DNA of 64,000 nucleotides. Origin: Rhodobacteraceae bacterium IMCC1909 (lineage in GTDB: Bacteria > Pseudomonadota > Alphaproteobacteria > Rhodobacterales > Rhodobacteraceae). The stretch lies in contig JAPDHM010000001.1 in the NCBI GenBank assembly GCA_030704425.1, positions 1,674,001 to 1,738,000 on the forward strand. The letters run 5' to 3'. The translations under genes and the position numbers were made by a program. Positions 18,210 through 27,469 of the stretch are shown here, piece after piece. Under the pieces are notes generated by a model. The model made no database searches. It was given only the letters and a program-made list of their open reading frames with translations, and was not told the origin of the DNA. How positions within the stretch are numbered: position 1 is the stretch's first letter; the number at the start of each line of letters is the position of its first letter.

Positions 18210-18226
18210 TCACTGATCTGAGACGC

Positions 18227-19054
18227 TTAGACCTTCACCAAACCTCGGATCCAATCCGCGATTTGCCCCATAACGGCCTCGGCAGATGTGTCATTGCCGC
18301 AGGCTTGTAAAAAGGCATGTGGTTGATCTTTAGCCAATAAATGCGTGATCGGGTGTTGAGTATGTGCAGCCAACCAATCATTGTCATCGGCAATCGGGTC
18401 GCATTCAGCTTTCACCAAGAGCAAGGGCGCGCCTGCCTTTGACAAGCGGGCCCGAAATTCCAACATATCTTCACAGCCCAAATGCCCATACATCACCCGG
18501 AGCGCTGCATCATTCAGCCCTTCAGAATTCGCGCCAAATGCGTAATGAGATGGGCCTTCAAGCCCGCCAAATGCCCCGTAAAGGCTGACAAGCCCTTGTA
18601 TTTTTTCACGCGACGCCATTCCGCCTGCAGCCCAAAGCACCATAGCTCCGCCGGCGCTGTCACCGGCCAGCACGATCTGATCACGCCCGGTCGAAAATTT
18701 TTCCGCGATTTCAGCTGCTTGATCTGCTTGCACGGGAAATTTATGCTCAGGGGCCAAATCATATGGGGCCGCGAAGACCCGCCGCCCGGTCAGTTTTGCC
18801 ATCCATGAACACAGAGTTTGATGCGTCCAAGGGCTGCCAACAATCCAGCCACCCCCATGAAAATAGAGGATGTCTGCGCCGTCATGCAGCTCTTGCGGCG
18901 TGAAACACAGGCCCGTGCCGCTGGCAAAAGGAACCTCGTCAATGTCGACTGTATCTGCAGAAAAATGCGAAATACTGGCCCGCTCTGCGGCGTAACCCGC
19001 GCGCAGCGTGGTCACAGGATTGTTCACCCAATCGAGAGTTGGCATGACGCTCAT
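18227..19054 (-). CDS. Alpha/beta hydrolase, hormone-sensitive-lipase-like family
   Basis: A 275-residue serine hydrolase of the alpha/beta-hydrolase-3 (HSL) family. The oxyanion-hole motif HGGGW lies near residue 66, the nucleophile elbow GDSAGG near residue 130, the acid in ECDPIADDN, and the histidine in DQPHAF near the C-terminus. All catalytic parts are therefore present. No signal peptide is seen. Typical relatives hydrolyse short acyl esters or N-formylkynurenine-like amides; the substrate cannot be assigned. Its start overlaps the nusB stop by 4 bp, so it is the tail gene of the rib-nusB operon. Confidence 0.85.
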   Translation of the reverse strand: MSVMPTLDWVNNPVTTLRAGYAAERASISHFSADTVDIDEVPFASGTGLCFTPQELHDGADILYFHGGGWIVGSPWTHQTLCSWMAKLTGRRVFAAPYDLAPEHKFPVQADQAAEIAEKFSTGRDQIVLAGDSAGGAMVLWAAGGMASREKIQGLVSLYGAFGGLEGPSHYAFGANSEGLNDAALRVMYGHLGCEDMLEFRARLSKAGAPLLLVKAECDPIADDNDWLAAHTQHPITHLLAKDQPHAFLQACGNDTSAEAVMGQIADWIRGLVKV

Positions 19055-19530
19055 GCAAAGTCCTCCGGCCGTGCCTCGCGGGCCATATGGTCCAGAACCG
19101 CATTCACAAACCCGCGCTCTTTGCCATCGGGGAAAAAGGCCAAGGCCACGTCAACATATTCCACAATCGCCACTTTTGGCGGCGTGTCTCCCTCGACAAA
19201 CTCCGCCCCCGCCGCGCGGAACAGGGCCCGCAATGTCGAGTCCAGCCGGGCAATGGGCCATTTGGCAACCAAGGCCCGATCCGTCATCTGATCGATCCGA
19301 GCTTGATTGTTCACCGCTCCGGCAACCACCTGATTGAAATGCGCAATATCGCCATCTGCGAGCTGCACCCCATCAAGCTCAACACCCATTCGGTGCTCTT
19401 CAAACTCTTTTGACACCACATCAATTGGCAATTTCGAAGCTTCCATCTGGAACAAGGCCTGCACCGCATACAGGCGACTGGCCGATTTCATACGGCGCTT
19501 TTGATTGCCTGATAAATTAGAACCGCTCAT
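19051..19530 (-). CDS. nusB: Transcription antitermination factor NusB
   Basis: A 159-residue all-helical NusB protein. With NusE (S10) it binds boxA RNA and supports antitermination of rRNA operons. Family features: the N-terminal KSASRLYAVQALFQME (RxxAvQaLYq), and near the C-terminus VAIVEYVDVALAFFPDGKERGFVNAVLD. The start overlaps the ribH stop by 4 bp. ribB-ribH-nusB is a common bacterial gene order. Confidence 0.95.
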   Translation of the reverse strand: MSGSNLSGNQKRRMKSASRLYAVQALFQMEASKLPIDVVSKEFEEHRMGVELDGVQLADGDIAHFNQVVAGAVNNQARIDQMTDRALVAKWPIARLDSTLRALFRAAGAEFVEGDTPPKVAIVEYVDVALAFFPDGKERGFVNAVLDHMAREARPEDFA

Positions 19531-20048
19531 GCTTTTGCCGTCTCCTCAGTGGATAAAAATCCAATTTTTCCTTGGGGCTGCCCCCATTTGCGTATCAAAG
19601 CGATCAAATGCAGGGCCGCGGCGGCAGCTCCGCCGCCTTTGTTTTGGCCGGCGGTCTCAGCGCGCACTTCAGCTTGTTTACGATTCTCAACCGTCAAAAT
19701 TCCGTTGCCGATACAGGCGCCCTGCAGGCCCAAAAGCTGAAGCGCGCGGCTGCTGTCGTTGCAAACCGTCTCGTAATGGGTTGTTTCACCTCGGATCACG
19801 CAGCCCAAGGCGACATAGCCGTCAAACTCTGCCCGCCGATGTGCGATTGCAATGGCGGTGGGCACCTCGAGCGCGCCGGGCACTTCCACCAGCTCCCACT
19901 GGCCATCCACAGCTTCAATCTCGGCCTGAGCACCGGCCACCATTTGATCGGCAATATCTTTGTAATAGGGTGCCACCACGATGAGCAATTTGACTGGCGC
20001 GTCAAAAGATGGGCGGTCAAGCGTGTGATGCTGCTCTGCCGCGGCCAT
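19527..20048 (-). CDS. ribH: 6,7-dimethyl-8-ribityllumazine synthase
   Basis: A 173-residue lumazine synthase, the penultimate enzyme of riboflavin synthesis, which condenses 5-amino-6-ribitylaminouracil with 3,4-dihydroxy-2-butanone 4-phosphate. Motifs seen: VPGALEVPTAI (residues about 58-68), FDGYVALGCVIRGETTHYE with the catalytic-site histidine, and GNGILTVEN. The start codon shares its last base with the ribB stop region (1-bp overlap). The N-terminal 18 residues look flexible. Nothing is truncated. Confidence 0.96.
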   Translation of the reverse strand: MAAAEQHHTLDRPSFDAPVKLLIVVAPYYKDIADQMVAGAQAEIEAVDGQWELVEVPGALEVPTAIAIAHRRAEFDGYVALGCVIRGETTHYETVCNDSSRALQLLGLQGACIGNGILTVENRKQAEVRAETAGQNKGGGAAAAALHLIALIRKWGQPQGKIGFLSTEETAKA

Positions 20049-21184
20049 TAGTTCGATCCCAAAATTTTTTGTGTACCAATAATTTCCAAGCCGTAAGCCT
20101 CAAGTCCAACAATCTTGGGCTCCGGTGAGTTGGTCAAAAGTGTGAGCTGCGACAGCCCCAGAGAAGACAAAATTTGCGCGCCTACACCATATTGGCGCAG
20201 AGTTTGCGGGCTGCCATCATCTGAAGCGCTAATTTTCATATGCAGATCGCGCAACAATACCAGGACACCGCACCCCTCTTCGGCGATGATTTTCATAGAT
20301 TGCGAAAATTCGAAGGCCCGCCCCTCGGGACCCGTTCCAATCATGTCCAACATCGGATCTAAGGAGTGCATCCGCACCAAAACCGGGGTGTCGCTGCTAA
20401 TATCCCCTTTAATCAGAGCAATATGCTCTGCCCCTTGGGTTTCATCGTTGAAAATCCGCATCTGCCACTCACCACCGAACTCGGATTGGATAAGCTCCTC
20501 GCCTTTCACGCGAACAAGGTTATCATGCCGGCGCCGGTAGGAAATTAAATCGGAGATGGTGCCAATTTTAAGACCATGCAGCTGTGCAAAGCCAATGAGA
20601 TCGGGCAAACGCGCCATGCTGCCATCTTCGTTCATGATCTCGCAAATCACCCCGGACGGGTTCAATCCAGCCAAACGTGAGATGTCAATGGCAGCTTCCG
20701 TATGGCCCGCTCGCACCAAGACGCCGCCATCGCGGGCACGCAGAGGAAAGACATGACCGGGCGTGGCGATATCTGCGGCAGTTTTGTCAGCATCAATCGC
20801 AACCGCAACCGTATGTGCGCGGTCATGGGCGGAAATACCAGTGGTCACACCCTCGCGCGCTTCAATTGAGATCGTAAAAGCCGTTTCATGGCGCGAGGAA
20901 TTATAATTCGACATCAATTGCAGACCCAAAGCATCCGTCCGTTCGCTTGTCATGGCCAAGCAAATCAAACCCCGCCCATAGCGGGCCATGAAGTTAATCG
21001 CCTCTGGCGTGGCCATCTGCGCGGGGATGACCAAATCACCTTCGTTCTCACGGTCTTCGTGATCCACCAGAACAAACATCCGCCCGTTGCGCGCGTCGTC
21101 AATAATCTGCTCAATGGGCGAGATCGCCTCAGCCAAATCGCGTTCTACGGCGCCCGGTGTTTCGAATGGTAACAGATCACTCAT
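20048..21184 (-). CDS. ribB: 3,4-dihydroxy-2-butanone-4-phosphate synthase with degenerate GTP cyclohydrolase II-like domain
   Basis: A 378-residue fusion. The N-terminal half (about residues 20-215) is an intact RibB domain with [11 protein letters not shown], the metal/active-site loop, and [16 protein letters not shown]. The C-terminal half has the GTP cyclohydrolase II fold, but where RibA has the zinc cysteines (HSECLTGDxxxSxxCDCG) this protein reads [16 protein letters not shown], with no cysteine. The cyclohydrolase activity should be lost, as in several alphaproteobacterial RibB proteins, so a separate ribA is expected elsewhere. It sits between ribE (3 bp gap) and ribH. Confidence 0.9.
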   Translation of the reverse strand: MSDLLPFETPGAVERDLAEAISPIEQIIDDARNGRMFVLVDHEDRENEGDLVIPAQMATPEAINFMARYGRGLICLAMTSERTDALGLQLMSNYNSSRHETAFTISIEAREGVTTGISAHDRAHTVAVAIDADKTAADIATPGHVFPLRARDGGVLVRAGHTEAAIDISRLAGLNPSGVICEIMNEDGSMARLPDLIGFAQLHGLKIGTISDLISYRRRHDNLVRVKGEELIQSEFGGEWQMRIFNDETQGAEHIALIKGDISSDTPVLVRMHSLDPMLDMIGTGPEGRAFEFSQSMKIIAEEGCGVLVLLRDLHMKISASDDGSPQTLRQYGVGAQILSSLGLSQLTLLTNSPEPKIVGLEAYGLEIIGTQKILGSN

Positions 21185-21187
21185 GCC

Positions 21188-21775
21188 CTAACTCCAATCT
21201 TGCAAGCGCGCAACGTAGCGCGCCAAAGTATCAATTTCCAAGTTCACGCGGTCGCCCGCTGCCGCAGAACCCCAAGTGGTGACAGCCTTCGTATGTGGAA
21301 TAAAGTTGATCCCGAAGTCTGTGCCATTCACTTCATTCACGGTCAACGAGGTGCCGTTCAATGCAACCGATCCCTTGGGGGCAATGAATTTCGCCAGCGC
21401 CTCTGGCGCACGCAGGGTCACCCGCGTGCTGTCTCCCTCATAGCGCAGGGCGACAATCTCAGCCACACCATCCACATGACCCGAAACAATATGCCCGCCC
21501 AGCTCATCGCCCACTTTCAAGGCCCGCTCCAAGTTGACCGGCCGGCCGGTTTTCCAGTCACCGATAGTGGTCAATCCCGCGCTCTCGGCGGACACATCGA
21601 CACAGAAGCAGTCAGAGGTTTTTTCCACCACCGTCAGGCACACGCCATCACAGGCAATAGAAGCGCCCATATCCACCGAGGTCACATCATAGCCTGTGGC
21701 AATCTCAATCCGCAAATCCCCCCGCTGCGTTACAGATCGGATGGTGCCAATATCAGTAATGATACCCGTAAACAT
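21188..21775 (-). CDS. ribE: Riboflavin synthase (alpha subunit)
   Basis: A 195-residue riboflavin synthase that dismutates two lumazines to riboflavin. The internal duplication of lumazine-binding domains is visible: MFTGIITDIGTI and SIACDGVCLTVVE in repeat 1, GHIVSGHVDGVAEIV at the junction, and GSVALNGTSLTVNEV in repeat 2. ATG 21775 was chosen because GGGG lies about 6 bases upstream and family members start MFTGI. It would lead the ribE-ribB-ribH-nusB-hydrolase transcript, because ribD is separated by a 1.7-kb reversed pseudogene. Confidence 0.96.
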   Translation of the reverse strand: MFTGIITDIGTIRSVTQRGDLRIEIATGYDVTSVDMGASIACDGVCLTVVEKTSDCFCVDVSAESAGLTTIGDWKTGRPVNLERALKVGDELGGHIVSGHVDGVAEIVALRYEGDSTRVTLRAPEALAKFIAPKGSVALNGTSLTVNEVNGTDFGINFIPHTKAVTTWGSAAAGDRVNLEIDTLARYVARLQDWS

Positions 21776-21934
21776 GATGGTCCCCTTTTGCGCTGTCCCT
21801 ACCCTCAGACCCCGCTTGGGGCAAGGGTCATCGTTGGAATTGAAACTGCGACAATTCGCAATTAAGAACAACCCGAAGATATTTTTTCAAAAAGGCCGTC
21901 CCATTTCAAACGGCACTTAGCGGGGTATTTTAAA

Positions 21935-23630
21935 ATGGCAGATGGATTCGGGCGCAATTTCCTGCTGTTACAGGGCCCGCATGGTCCATTCTTCCGCCAG
22001 TTGGGGCAGCTTTTGGAACAAACAGGCGCGGCGGCTATGGCACGGATTGCCAAACATAAGCTCACAAAATACAGTGGTGTGCCACGTGACGCGCTCTGCC
22101 CCAAGCCTGGATTTGTCCTGGTGATTGATCAAACACGCGGTGATGCATCGATTGAGAAGGGCGCTGCAAACGCACAAACTTTTCAACAGATGTTGGCGGC
22201 CGCAAGGGCGGAGCATTCCACCGCCCACATCGTCATTAAAACCCATCCAGAAACGCAGCTTGGATACCGCGCGGGCCATTTCAGCGCGGAGGCTTTGGAT
22301 GACGACATGGAACTTCTGACCCATGCGATTGCCCCCCAAGATCTCTTTGCCGCCGCCCGGGCCGTCTCTACGGTCACCTCACAAATGGGATTTGAAGCCA
22401 TCTGGGCTGGGCACCGGCCAGTGGTCTTCGGACAACCGTTCTACGCTGGATCGGGGCTCACCAAGGATATGCAACCAATACATCGGCGCGGCCGCTCTCT
22501 CACGGCCGCGCAAATATTTGCCCGGGCCATGATGCTTTACCCCAAGTGGTATGACCCGTTCCGAGATACGCTTTGCAGTTTCGAGCATGTCTTGGATCAA
22601 CTGGAAGCAGAAACCCGCGCCTAGCGCGACGATCATGCCGGATGGGAAGCGCGGGGCATCAGCCTATGGAAGCGCCGGCCATTGCAGAAGTTTTTTGGCC
22701 GCCATCGCCCGCTTCGGTTCCAACCAAAATCCGGCTCACATCACCCCGCTATGGCTTGGGGCGCCGGCCCGCACCCAGATGGGGTTCATCACCTCGAAGA
22801 TGGGTTTTTGAGATCAAAAGTGTTTGGAGCCCAATTGGTACCCCCGCTCTCCTTGGTGGTGGACCGCGCGGGCATTTACTTTGATCCGAACCGCCCAAGC
22901 GATCTAGAGACCATGATTGCCAACAGCCTGCATCTGTCCGAGCAGGAGTGGCAGCGCGCGGCAGAGCTGCAAAATCGGCTTATCACCGGCAGCATTTCAA
23001 AGTATAACCCACACCCATCAGCGGCCTTGTCATTGCCACCGGGCCGCCGAATATTGGTGCCGGGGCAAGTGGAAGATGACGCCTCAATTCGCCTTTGAAC
23101 GCGTTATATTTGCACAAATCTGGCTCTGCTGCGCAGCACGCGCGAACAAAACCCTGATGCCATTGTGATCTATAAGCCCCATCCTGATGTCGAGGCGGGG
23201 CTGCGGCCCGGCGCGCTGTCAGAGGCGACAGGTTATTGCGATATTATAGCGGCGGATTGCGACCCGATCTCCTTGATAAATCAGGTGGATGAAGTTTGGA
23301 CGATGACATCTCTGTTGGGGTTTGAGGCATTGATCCGGGGCAAAGCCATAACCTGCCTAGGTCTGCCCTTTTATTCAGGCTGGGGTTTAACCTACGACCG
23401 GCATGAGCTGCAACGACGGCAAGCCCGGCCTGACATTCTTGGCTTGATCCATGCCTGCTTGATTGAATATCCGAGATATTTCGATCCGATGAGCAAATTG
23501 CATCCCACCTGAGGTCGTCGTCGAACGGCTGGCGGCGGCAAATCTTCCACAAGCTTAGTATTTGCGGCCATTGGCCAAAATTCAAGGCGTTTTTGCCAGC
23601 CAAGCCCATCTTTGGCGCAACATGCGCTAA
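21935..23630 (+). pseudogene. Chimeric kpsS-kpsC capsule polysaccharide gene, decayed
   Basis: The first 30 codons read like the start of KpsS (FLLLQGPHGPFFRQLGQLL). The frame then continues abruptly as the interior of KpsC: KLTKY, VLVIDQTRGDASI, KTHPETQ, WGAGPHPDGVHHLEDGFLRS, YFDPNRPSDLE, SKYN, RRILVPGQVEDDASIRL, VIYKPHPDVEAGL, VDEVWTMTSLLGFEALIRG. This implies a deletion that joined kpsS to kpsC. In the same frame there is a TAG at 22622-22624 (between LEAETRA and RDDHAGW) and a TGA at 23096-23098 (between ASIRL and TRYICTN, where GGA for Gly is expected). A frameshift near 23500 moves the tail (PPEVVVERLAA...) to another frame, with a third stop at 23556-23558. The homologous tail ends at 23630, overlapping the ribD stop. 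KpsC and KpsS build the Kdo linker of capsule; neither can be made here. Confidence 0.85.
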
Positions 23631-24721
23631 GACAGGCGGCGCCAATCTTGACGGATATCTGAACTAATTTTGCGCGCTGAGATGAGCTCAAAGCGCGGAG
23701 CCATATGCAAATGCGACAGGGCCAGATCGCCCAAACCGGCCAGCCCGTCCGCCCCAAGTGCCAAGCCGGCCGTATAGAGGATCACATCATCGACCAATCC
23801 GGCCCGCAGCAATGAGGCAGCCAATTGCCCCCCGCCCTCACACAACACCGATGTCAGCCCCTTTTCTCCCAAGGCCTGCATGAGGACTGACAAATCAAGC
23901 TGCCCGTCAGCTGCGAGTGGAACCTGCACGAGCGCGTCGCACTGATTTTGCCAAACGCCGCTCGCGCGGGCCTGAGGCCCATGACACAGCCAGAGCGGCG
24001 CAACATCGCGACTGGCCTGCAAGGCTGGCGCATCAAAATCCACATGACGTGAGGCCACAATGCGGATGGGCTGCCGATCGAGGCCCAAACCGCGCAGGGT
24101 GAGTCTCGGATTGTCCGCCCGCGCCGTGCCGCCCCCGACCAATACCGCGTCATGACAGGCACGCAAACCATGCACATCGCGCCGCGCCTCAGCCCCGGTG
24201 ATCCACTGGCTTTCGCCGCTGGCCGTGGCAATGCGCCCATCCAAAGATGTGGCCAATTTCAACGTTACCCGCGGTCGCCCATTATGCAACCGGCTAAAAA
24301 ATCCGCGATGCGCCAGCAACGCCTCTTGCGCTTGGCAGCCAGCGCTGACCTCAATTCCCGCCGCTTGGAGCTTGGCAATTCCCTTGCCGCTGACCCGGGG
24401 ATCTGGGTCCGAAATCGCCACGACGCAGCGCGTAATCCCTGCGGCAATCAAGGCCTCAGCACAGGGCGGCGTGGCGCCATGATGAGCACAGGGCTCTAGG
24501 GTGACAAAGACGGTGGCCCGCTTCGCCAAGTCACCGGCCTGTGCCAAAGCCATGGTTTCTGCATGAGGTCTGCCGCCTGGCTGCGTCCAGCCGCGACCGA
24601 CAATGCGCGAGCCTTGGACAATGACGCATCCCACTGCCGGATTGGGCCAAACACACCCTTGACCGCGCTGGCCCAAACTCAGGGCCAACGCCATAAAGCG
24701 CGCGTCGCTTGCGGCACTCAC
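23627..24721 (-). CDS. ribD: Bifunctional riboflavin deaminase/reductase
   Basis: A 364-residue two-domain enzyme. The N-terminal deaminase has the zinc motif HAETMAL (residues about 53-59) and [12 protein letters not shown] (about 77-88), plus NPAVGCVIV. The C-terminal reductase starts near residue 150 with [24 protein letters not shown] and ends with [20 protein letters not shown]. It catalyses the two steps after GTP cyclohydrolase II. Its start overlaps the nrdR stop by 4 bp, the common nrdR-ribD pairing. The stop overlaps the end of the kps pseudogene tail to tail. Confidence 0.96.
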   Translation of the reverse strand: MSAASDARFMALALSLGQRGQGCVWPNPAVGCVIVQGSRIVGRGWTQPGGRPHAETMALAQAGDLAKRATVFVTLEPCAHHGATPPCAEALIAAGITRCVVAISDPDPRVSGKGIAKLQAAGIEVSAGCQAQEALLAHRGFFSRLHNGRPRVTLKLATSLDGRIATASGESQWITGAEARRDVHGLRACHDAVLVGGGTARADNPRLTLRGLGLDRQPIRIVASRHVDFDAPALQASRDVAPLWLCHGPQARASGVWQNQCDALVQVPLAADGQLDLSVLMQALGEKGLTSVLCEGGGQLAASLLRAGLVDDVILYTAGLALGADGLAGLGDLALSHLHMAPRFELISARKISSDIRQDWRRLS

Positions 24722-25185
24722 TCCTCAGGCGGCAGGTTTGGCCGCAGCTCGGAGACGAATTTGTCAAAATCATCTGCAGCTTGGAAATTTTTATAGACAC
24801 TGGCAAAGCGCACAAAGGCGACCGTATCGATCCGCGCCAAAGATTCCATGACAATCTCACCGATGGATGTGGACGGGATATCTGTATCCCCCATGCTTTC
24901 CAGTCGGCGCACGATGCCAGAAATCATTTGATCCATCCGCTCGGGCTCAACCGGGCGTTTTTGCAGCGCAATACGAATGGAGCGCTCAAGCTTGGTCCGG
25001 TCAAAATCTTCTCTGCGACCATTTGATTTTATGACCACCAAATCACGCAATTGCACGCGCTCATAGGTGGTAAACCGCCCACCACAGGCCGGGCAAAACC
25101 GACGCCGCCGAATGGCGACATGATCCTCGGCTGGGCGCGAGTCTTTTACCTGAGTGTCAACATTTCCACAAAACGGGCAACGCAT
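24718..25185 (-). CDS. nrdR: Transcriptional repressor NrdR
   Basis: A 155-residue regulator of ribonucleotide reductase genes. The N-terminal zinc ribbon has two CxxC pairs (MRCPFCG and [14 protein letters not shown]). The following ATP-cone begins [21 protein letters not shown]. It senses (d)ATP and represses nrd operons through NrdR boxes. ATG 25185 was chosen because AGAGGGG lies 8 bases upstream and the protein then starts at the zinc ribbon like all relatives; the frame is open for 44 codons upstream. It leads the nrdR-ribD transcript. Confidence 0.96.
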   Translation of the reverse strand: MRCPFCGNVDTQVKDSRPAEDHVAIRRRRFCPACGGRFTTYERVQLRDLVVIKSNGRREDFDRTKLERSIRIALQKRPVEPERMDQMISGIVRRLESMGDTDIPSTSIGEIVMESLARIDTVAFVRFASVYKNFQAADDFDKFVSELRPNLPPEE

Positions 25186-25326
25186 GTGCCATCCCCTCTT
25201 AGTTTTCCGATAGCGCCGAGCGCTTAAACTTACACAATCCTTATAACATTTCACCACGATTTGGGTAGAGGAGATTTTAGCCCACTGCATTTTGGGGTGG
25301 CTGCCCCATATTGCCACCGCCAGAAT

Positions 25327-25357
25327 GATAAAGGCCCCGCAGAGCGAGGCCTTTATC
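25327..25357 (-). terminator. Hairpin downstream of rpoD
   Basis: A perfect 10-bp stem, GATAAAGGCC (25327-25336) with GGCCTTTATC (25348-25357), and an 11-base loop. It lies 26 bp past the rpoD stop codon on the minus strand. The AT-rich base of the stem supplies a short U-rich 3' arm; no longer T-run follows. It probably ends the rpoD transcript and separates it from nrdR-ribD. Confidence 0.65.
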
Positions 25358-25382
25358 GTAGCGTTTTAAATATTGACCGGAC

Positions 25383-27353
25383 CTATTGATCGAGAAAGCT
25401 CCGCAATTTACGACTGCGGCTTGGGTGTTTGAGCTTGCGCAGGGCCTTGGCTTCAATCTGGCGAATACGTTCGCGGGTCACGCTGAATTGTTGTCCCACT
25501 TCTTCCAAAGTGTGATCTGTATTCATCCCGATGCCAAAGCGCATCCGCAGCACCCGCTCTTCGCGTGGCGTCAAACTGGCCAAGACCCGAGTTGTGGTTT
25601 CCTTCAAGTTTTCTTGAATCGCGCTGTCGAGTGGCAAAACAGCGTTCTTATCCTCAATAAAATCACCCAGCTGTGAATCTTCCTCGTCGCCAATTGGCGT
25701 CTCCAAGGAAATTGGCTCTTTGGCAATTTTCATGACCTTGCGCACTTTTTCCAAAGGCATTTGCAGCTTGGCTGCCAATTCCTCTGGCGTGGGTTCACGG
25801 CCAATTTCATGCAGCATTTGGCGCCCGGTACGCACCAGCTTGTTGATCGTTTCGATCATATGCACAGGAATACGTATGGTGCGCGCCTGGTCTGCAATAG
25901 AGCGGGTGATCGCCTGGCGAATCCACCATGTGGCGTAGGTGGAGAACTTATAGCCGCGGCGATATTCAAACTTATCTACCGCTTTCATGAGGCCAATATT
26001 ACCCTCTTGGATCAAATCCAAAAACTGCAGTCCGCGATTTGTGTATTTTTTGGCAATGGAAATCACCAAACGCAGATTGGCTTCAACCATTTCTTTCTTG
26101 GCTTGACGGGCCTCTTTCTCACCTTTTTGCACCTGTTGCACAATGCGGCGGAATTCAGAGATATCGAGCCCAACATATTGGCCAACCTGCGCCATCTCTG
26201 CGCGGAGCTCTTCAACTTTGTCGACACTACGCTCCATGAACATGGTCCAGCCCCGGCCCGTTTTCTCGCCCATATCGGTCAACCAGTTGGGATCCAGCTC
26301 GCGGCCACGATAGGCATCGATGAATTCACGGCGGTTGATCCGCGCTTGGTCTGCGAGTTTCACCATGGAGCTGTCAATCGACATCACCCGGCGATTAATG
26401 CCGTAGAGCTGGTCAATCAGCGCCTCAATCCGGTTGTTGTGCAGGTGCAATTCGTTCACCAGCTCAACAATTTCAGAGCGGAGCTTTTGATACTTGGCCT
26501 CGGCCCCATCGGAGAAACTCTCATCCTCGTTCAATGTGGCCGAGATACGCACATCCTGCATCTCGGATAGAAGGATGTAATCAGAGGCAATCAGGTCCAG
26601 CGTCTCCAATACTTTAGGTTTTAGAGCAGCTTCCATAGCGGCCAGCGACAGATTGGCCCCTTCGTCATCGTCGTCATCATCGGCGATAATGGGGTTGCCA
26701 TCCGCATCCAGCTCAGGGCCGGTGCTGGCTGGGCTTTCCGTGGCCACTGGCGCCGCTACGACAGGGGTCTCTTCCTCTTCTCCCATGTGGTGACCAAAGG
26801 TGGTTTCCAGATCAATCACATCGCGCAGCAAAATATCTTCACTCAGCAATTCGTCGCGCCAGATGGTGATCGCTTGAAATGTCAACGGGCTCTCGCAGAG
26901 CCCTAAAATCATTGTGTTGCGGCCCGCTTCAATCCGCTTGGCAATGGCAATCTCGCCCTCGCGGCTCAAGAGCTCCACCGAGCCCATTTCACGCAGATAC
27001 ATACGCACCGGATCATCCGTCCGGTCTAGTTTTTCGTTATTTGCCCCGGCAAGCGCCACATCGCGGTTTTGATTGGAAGCCACCAAATCGGTGGGACCTT
27101 TGTCTTCATCTTCCTCAGATTCATGCTCTTCGGTCACCTGAATGCCCATTTCGGAGAGCATCGACATGACATCTTCGATTTGATCTGACGACACCTGATC
27201 GGGCGGCAAAACTGTGTTTAGTTGATCATAAGTGATATAGCCCCGTTCTCGCGCATCACCGATCATCTTTTTGACAGCCGTTTGGCTCATATCGATCATC
27301 GGTTCTTTGGCGTCGGCATCTTGCTTGCGGTCGTCGTTATCCTTGGCGGCCAT
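25383..27353 (-). CDS. rpoD: RNA polymerase primary sigma factor RpoD
   Basis: A 656-residue housekeeping sigma-70. Region 1.1 spans the first 90 residues ([20 protein letters not shown]), followed by region 1.2 ([22 protein letters not shown]). A long acidic non-conserved region has DDDDDDEG near residue 225. Regions 2-4 are complete: [38 protein letters not shown], and the C-terminal [17 protein letters not shown] helix-turn-helix. It follows dnaG, but a good terminator hairpin lies between them, so part of its expression must come from a promoter close to its start. Confidence 0.98.
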   Translation of the reverse strand: MAAKDNDDRKQDADAKEPMIDMSQTAVKKMIGDARERGYITYDQLNTVLPPDQVSSDQIEDVMSMLSEMGIQVTEEHESEEDEDKGPTDLVASNQNRDVALAGANNEKLDRTDDPVRMYLREMGSVELLSREGEIAIAKRIEAGRNTMILGLCESPLTFQAITIWRDELLSEDILLRDVIDLETTFGHHMGEEEETPVVAAPVATESPASTGPELDADGNPIIADDDDDDEGANLSLAAMEAALKPKVLETLDLIASDYILLSEMQDVRISATLNEDESFSDGAEAKYQKLRSEIVELVNELHLHNNRIEALIDQLYGINRRVMSIDSSMVKLADQARINRREFIDAYRGRELDPNWLTDMGEKTGRGWTMFMERSVDKVEELRAEMAQVGQYVGLDISEFRRIVQQVQKGEKEARQAKKEMVEANLRLVISIAKKYTNRGLQFLDLIQEGNIGLMKAVDKFEYRRGYKFSTYATWWIRQAITRSIADQARTIRIPVHMIETINKLVRTGRQMLHEIGREPTPEELAAKLQMPLEKVRKVMKIAKEPISLETPIGDEEDSQLGDFIEDKNAVLPLDSAIQENLKETTTRVLASLTPREERVLRMRFGIGMNTDHTLEEVGQQFSVTRERIRQIEAKALRKLKHPSRSRKLRSFLDQ

Positions 27354-27396
27354 GCGCTGTGGCTCCTTGTCCTTGGGACACTCACTAAACGTAAAA

Positions 27397-27422
27397 GCGA
27401 ATCAGTTTTGAAACTGATTCGC
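27397..27422 (-). terminator. Intrinsic terminator between dnaG and rpoD
   Basis: On the minus strand a perfect 12-bp stem, GCGAATCAGTTT / AAACTGATTCGC, with a 2-base loop, is followed directly by TTTT. It sits 47 bp after the dnaG stop and 43 bp before the rpoD start, so it can act as terminator or attenuator and uncouple rpoD from the sox-dnaG transcript. Confidence 0.8.
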
Positions 27423-27469
27423 TTCGCTATTTAGCCCGATTCGCCCCCCAGTTCCCACCCCCACCGAGC

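Noticed and set aside
21776-21934. An FMN riboswitch before the ribE operon (also looked for at 25186-25382)
   Set aside because: None of the conserved RFN blocks is present on the minus strand in either interval.
22622-23098. The TAG and TGA inside the kps frame as programmed read-through or recoding (pyrrolysine, selenocysteine)
   Set aside because: The gene also has a chimeric start, a later frameshift and a further stop, and no recoding structure or partner genes are seen. Decay explains all lesions more simply.
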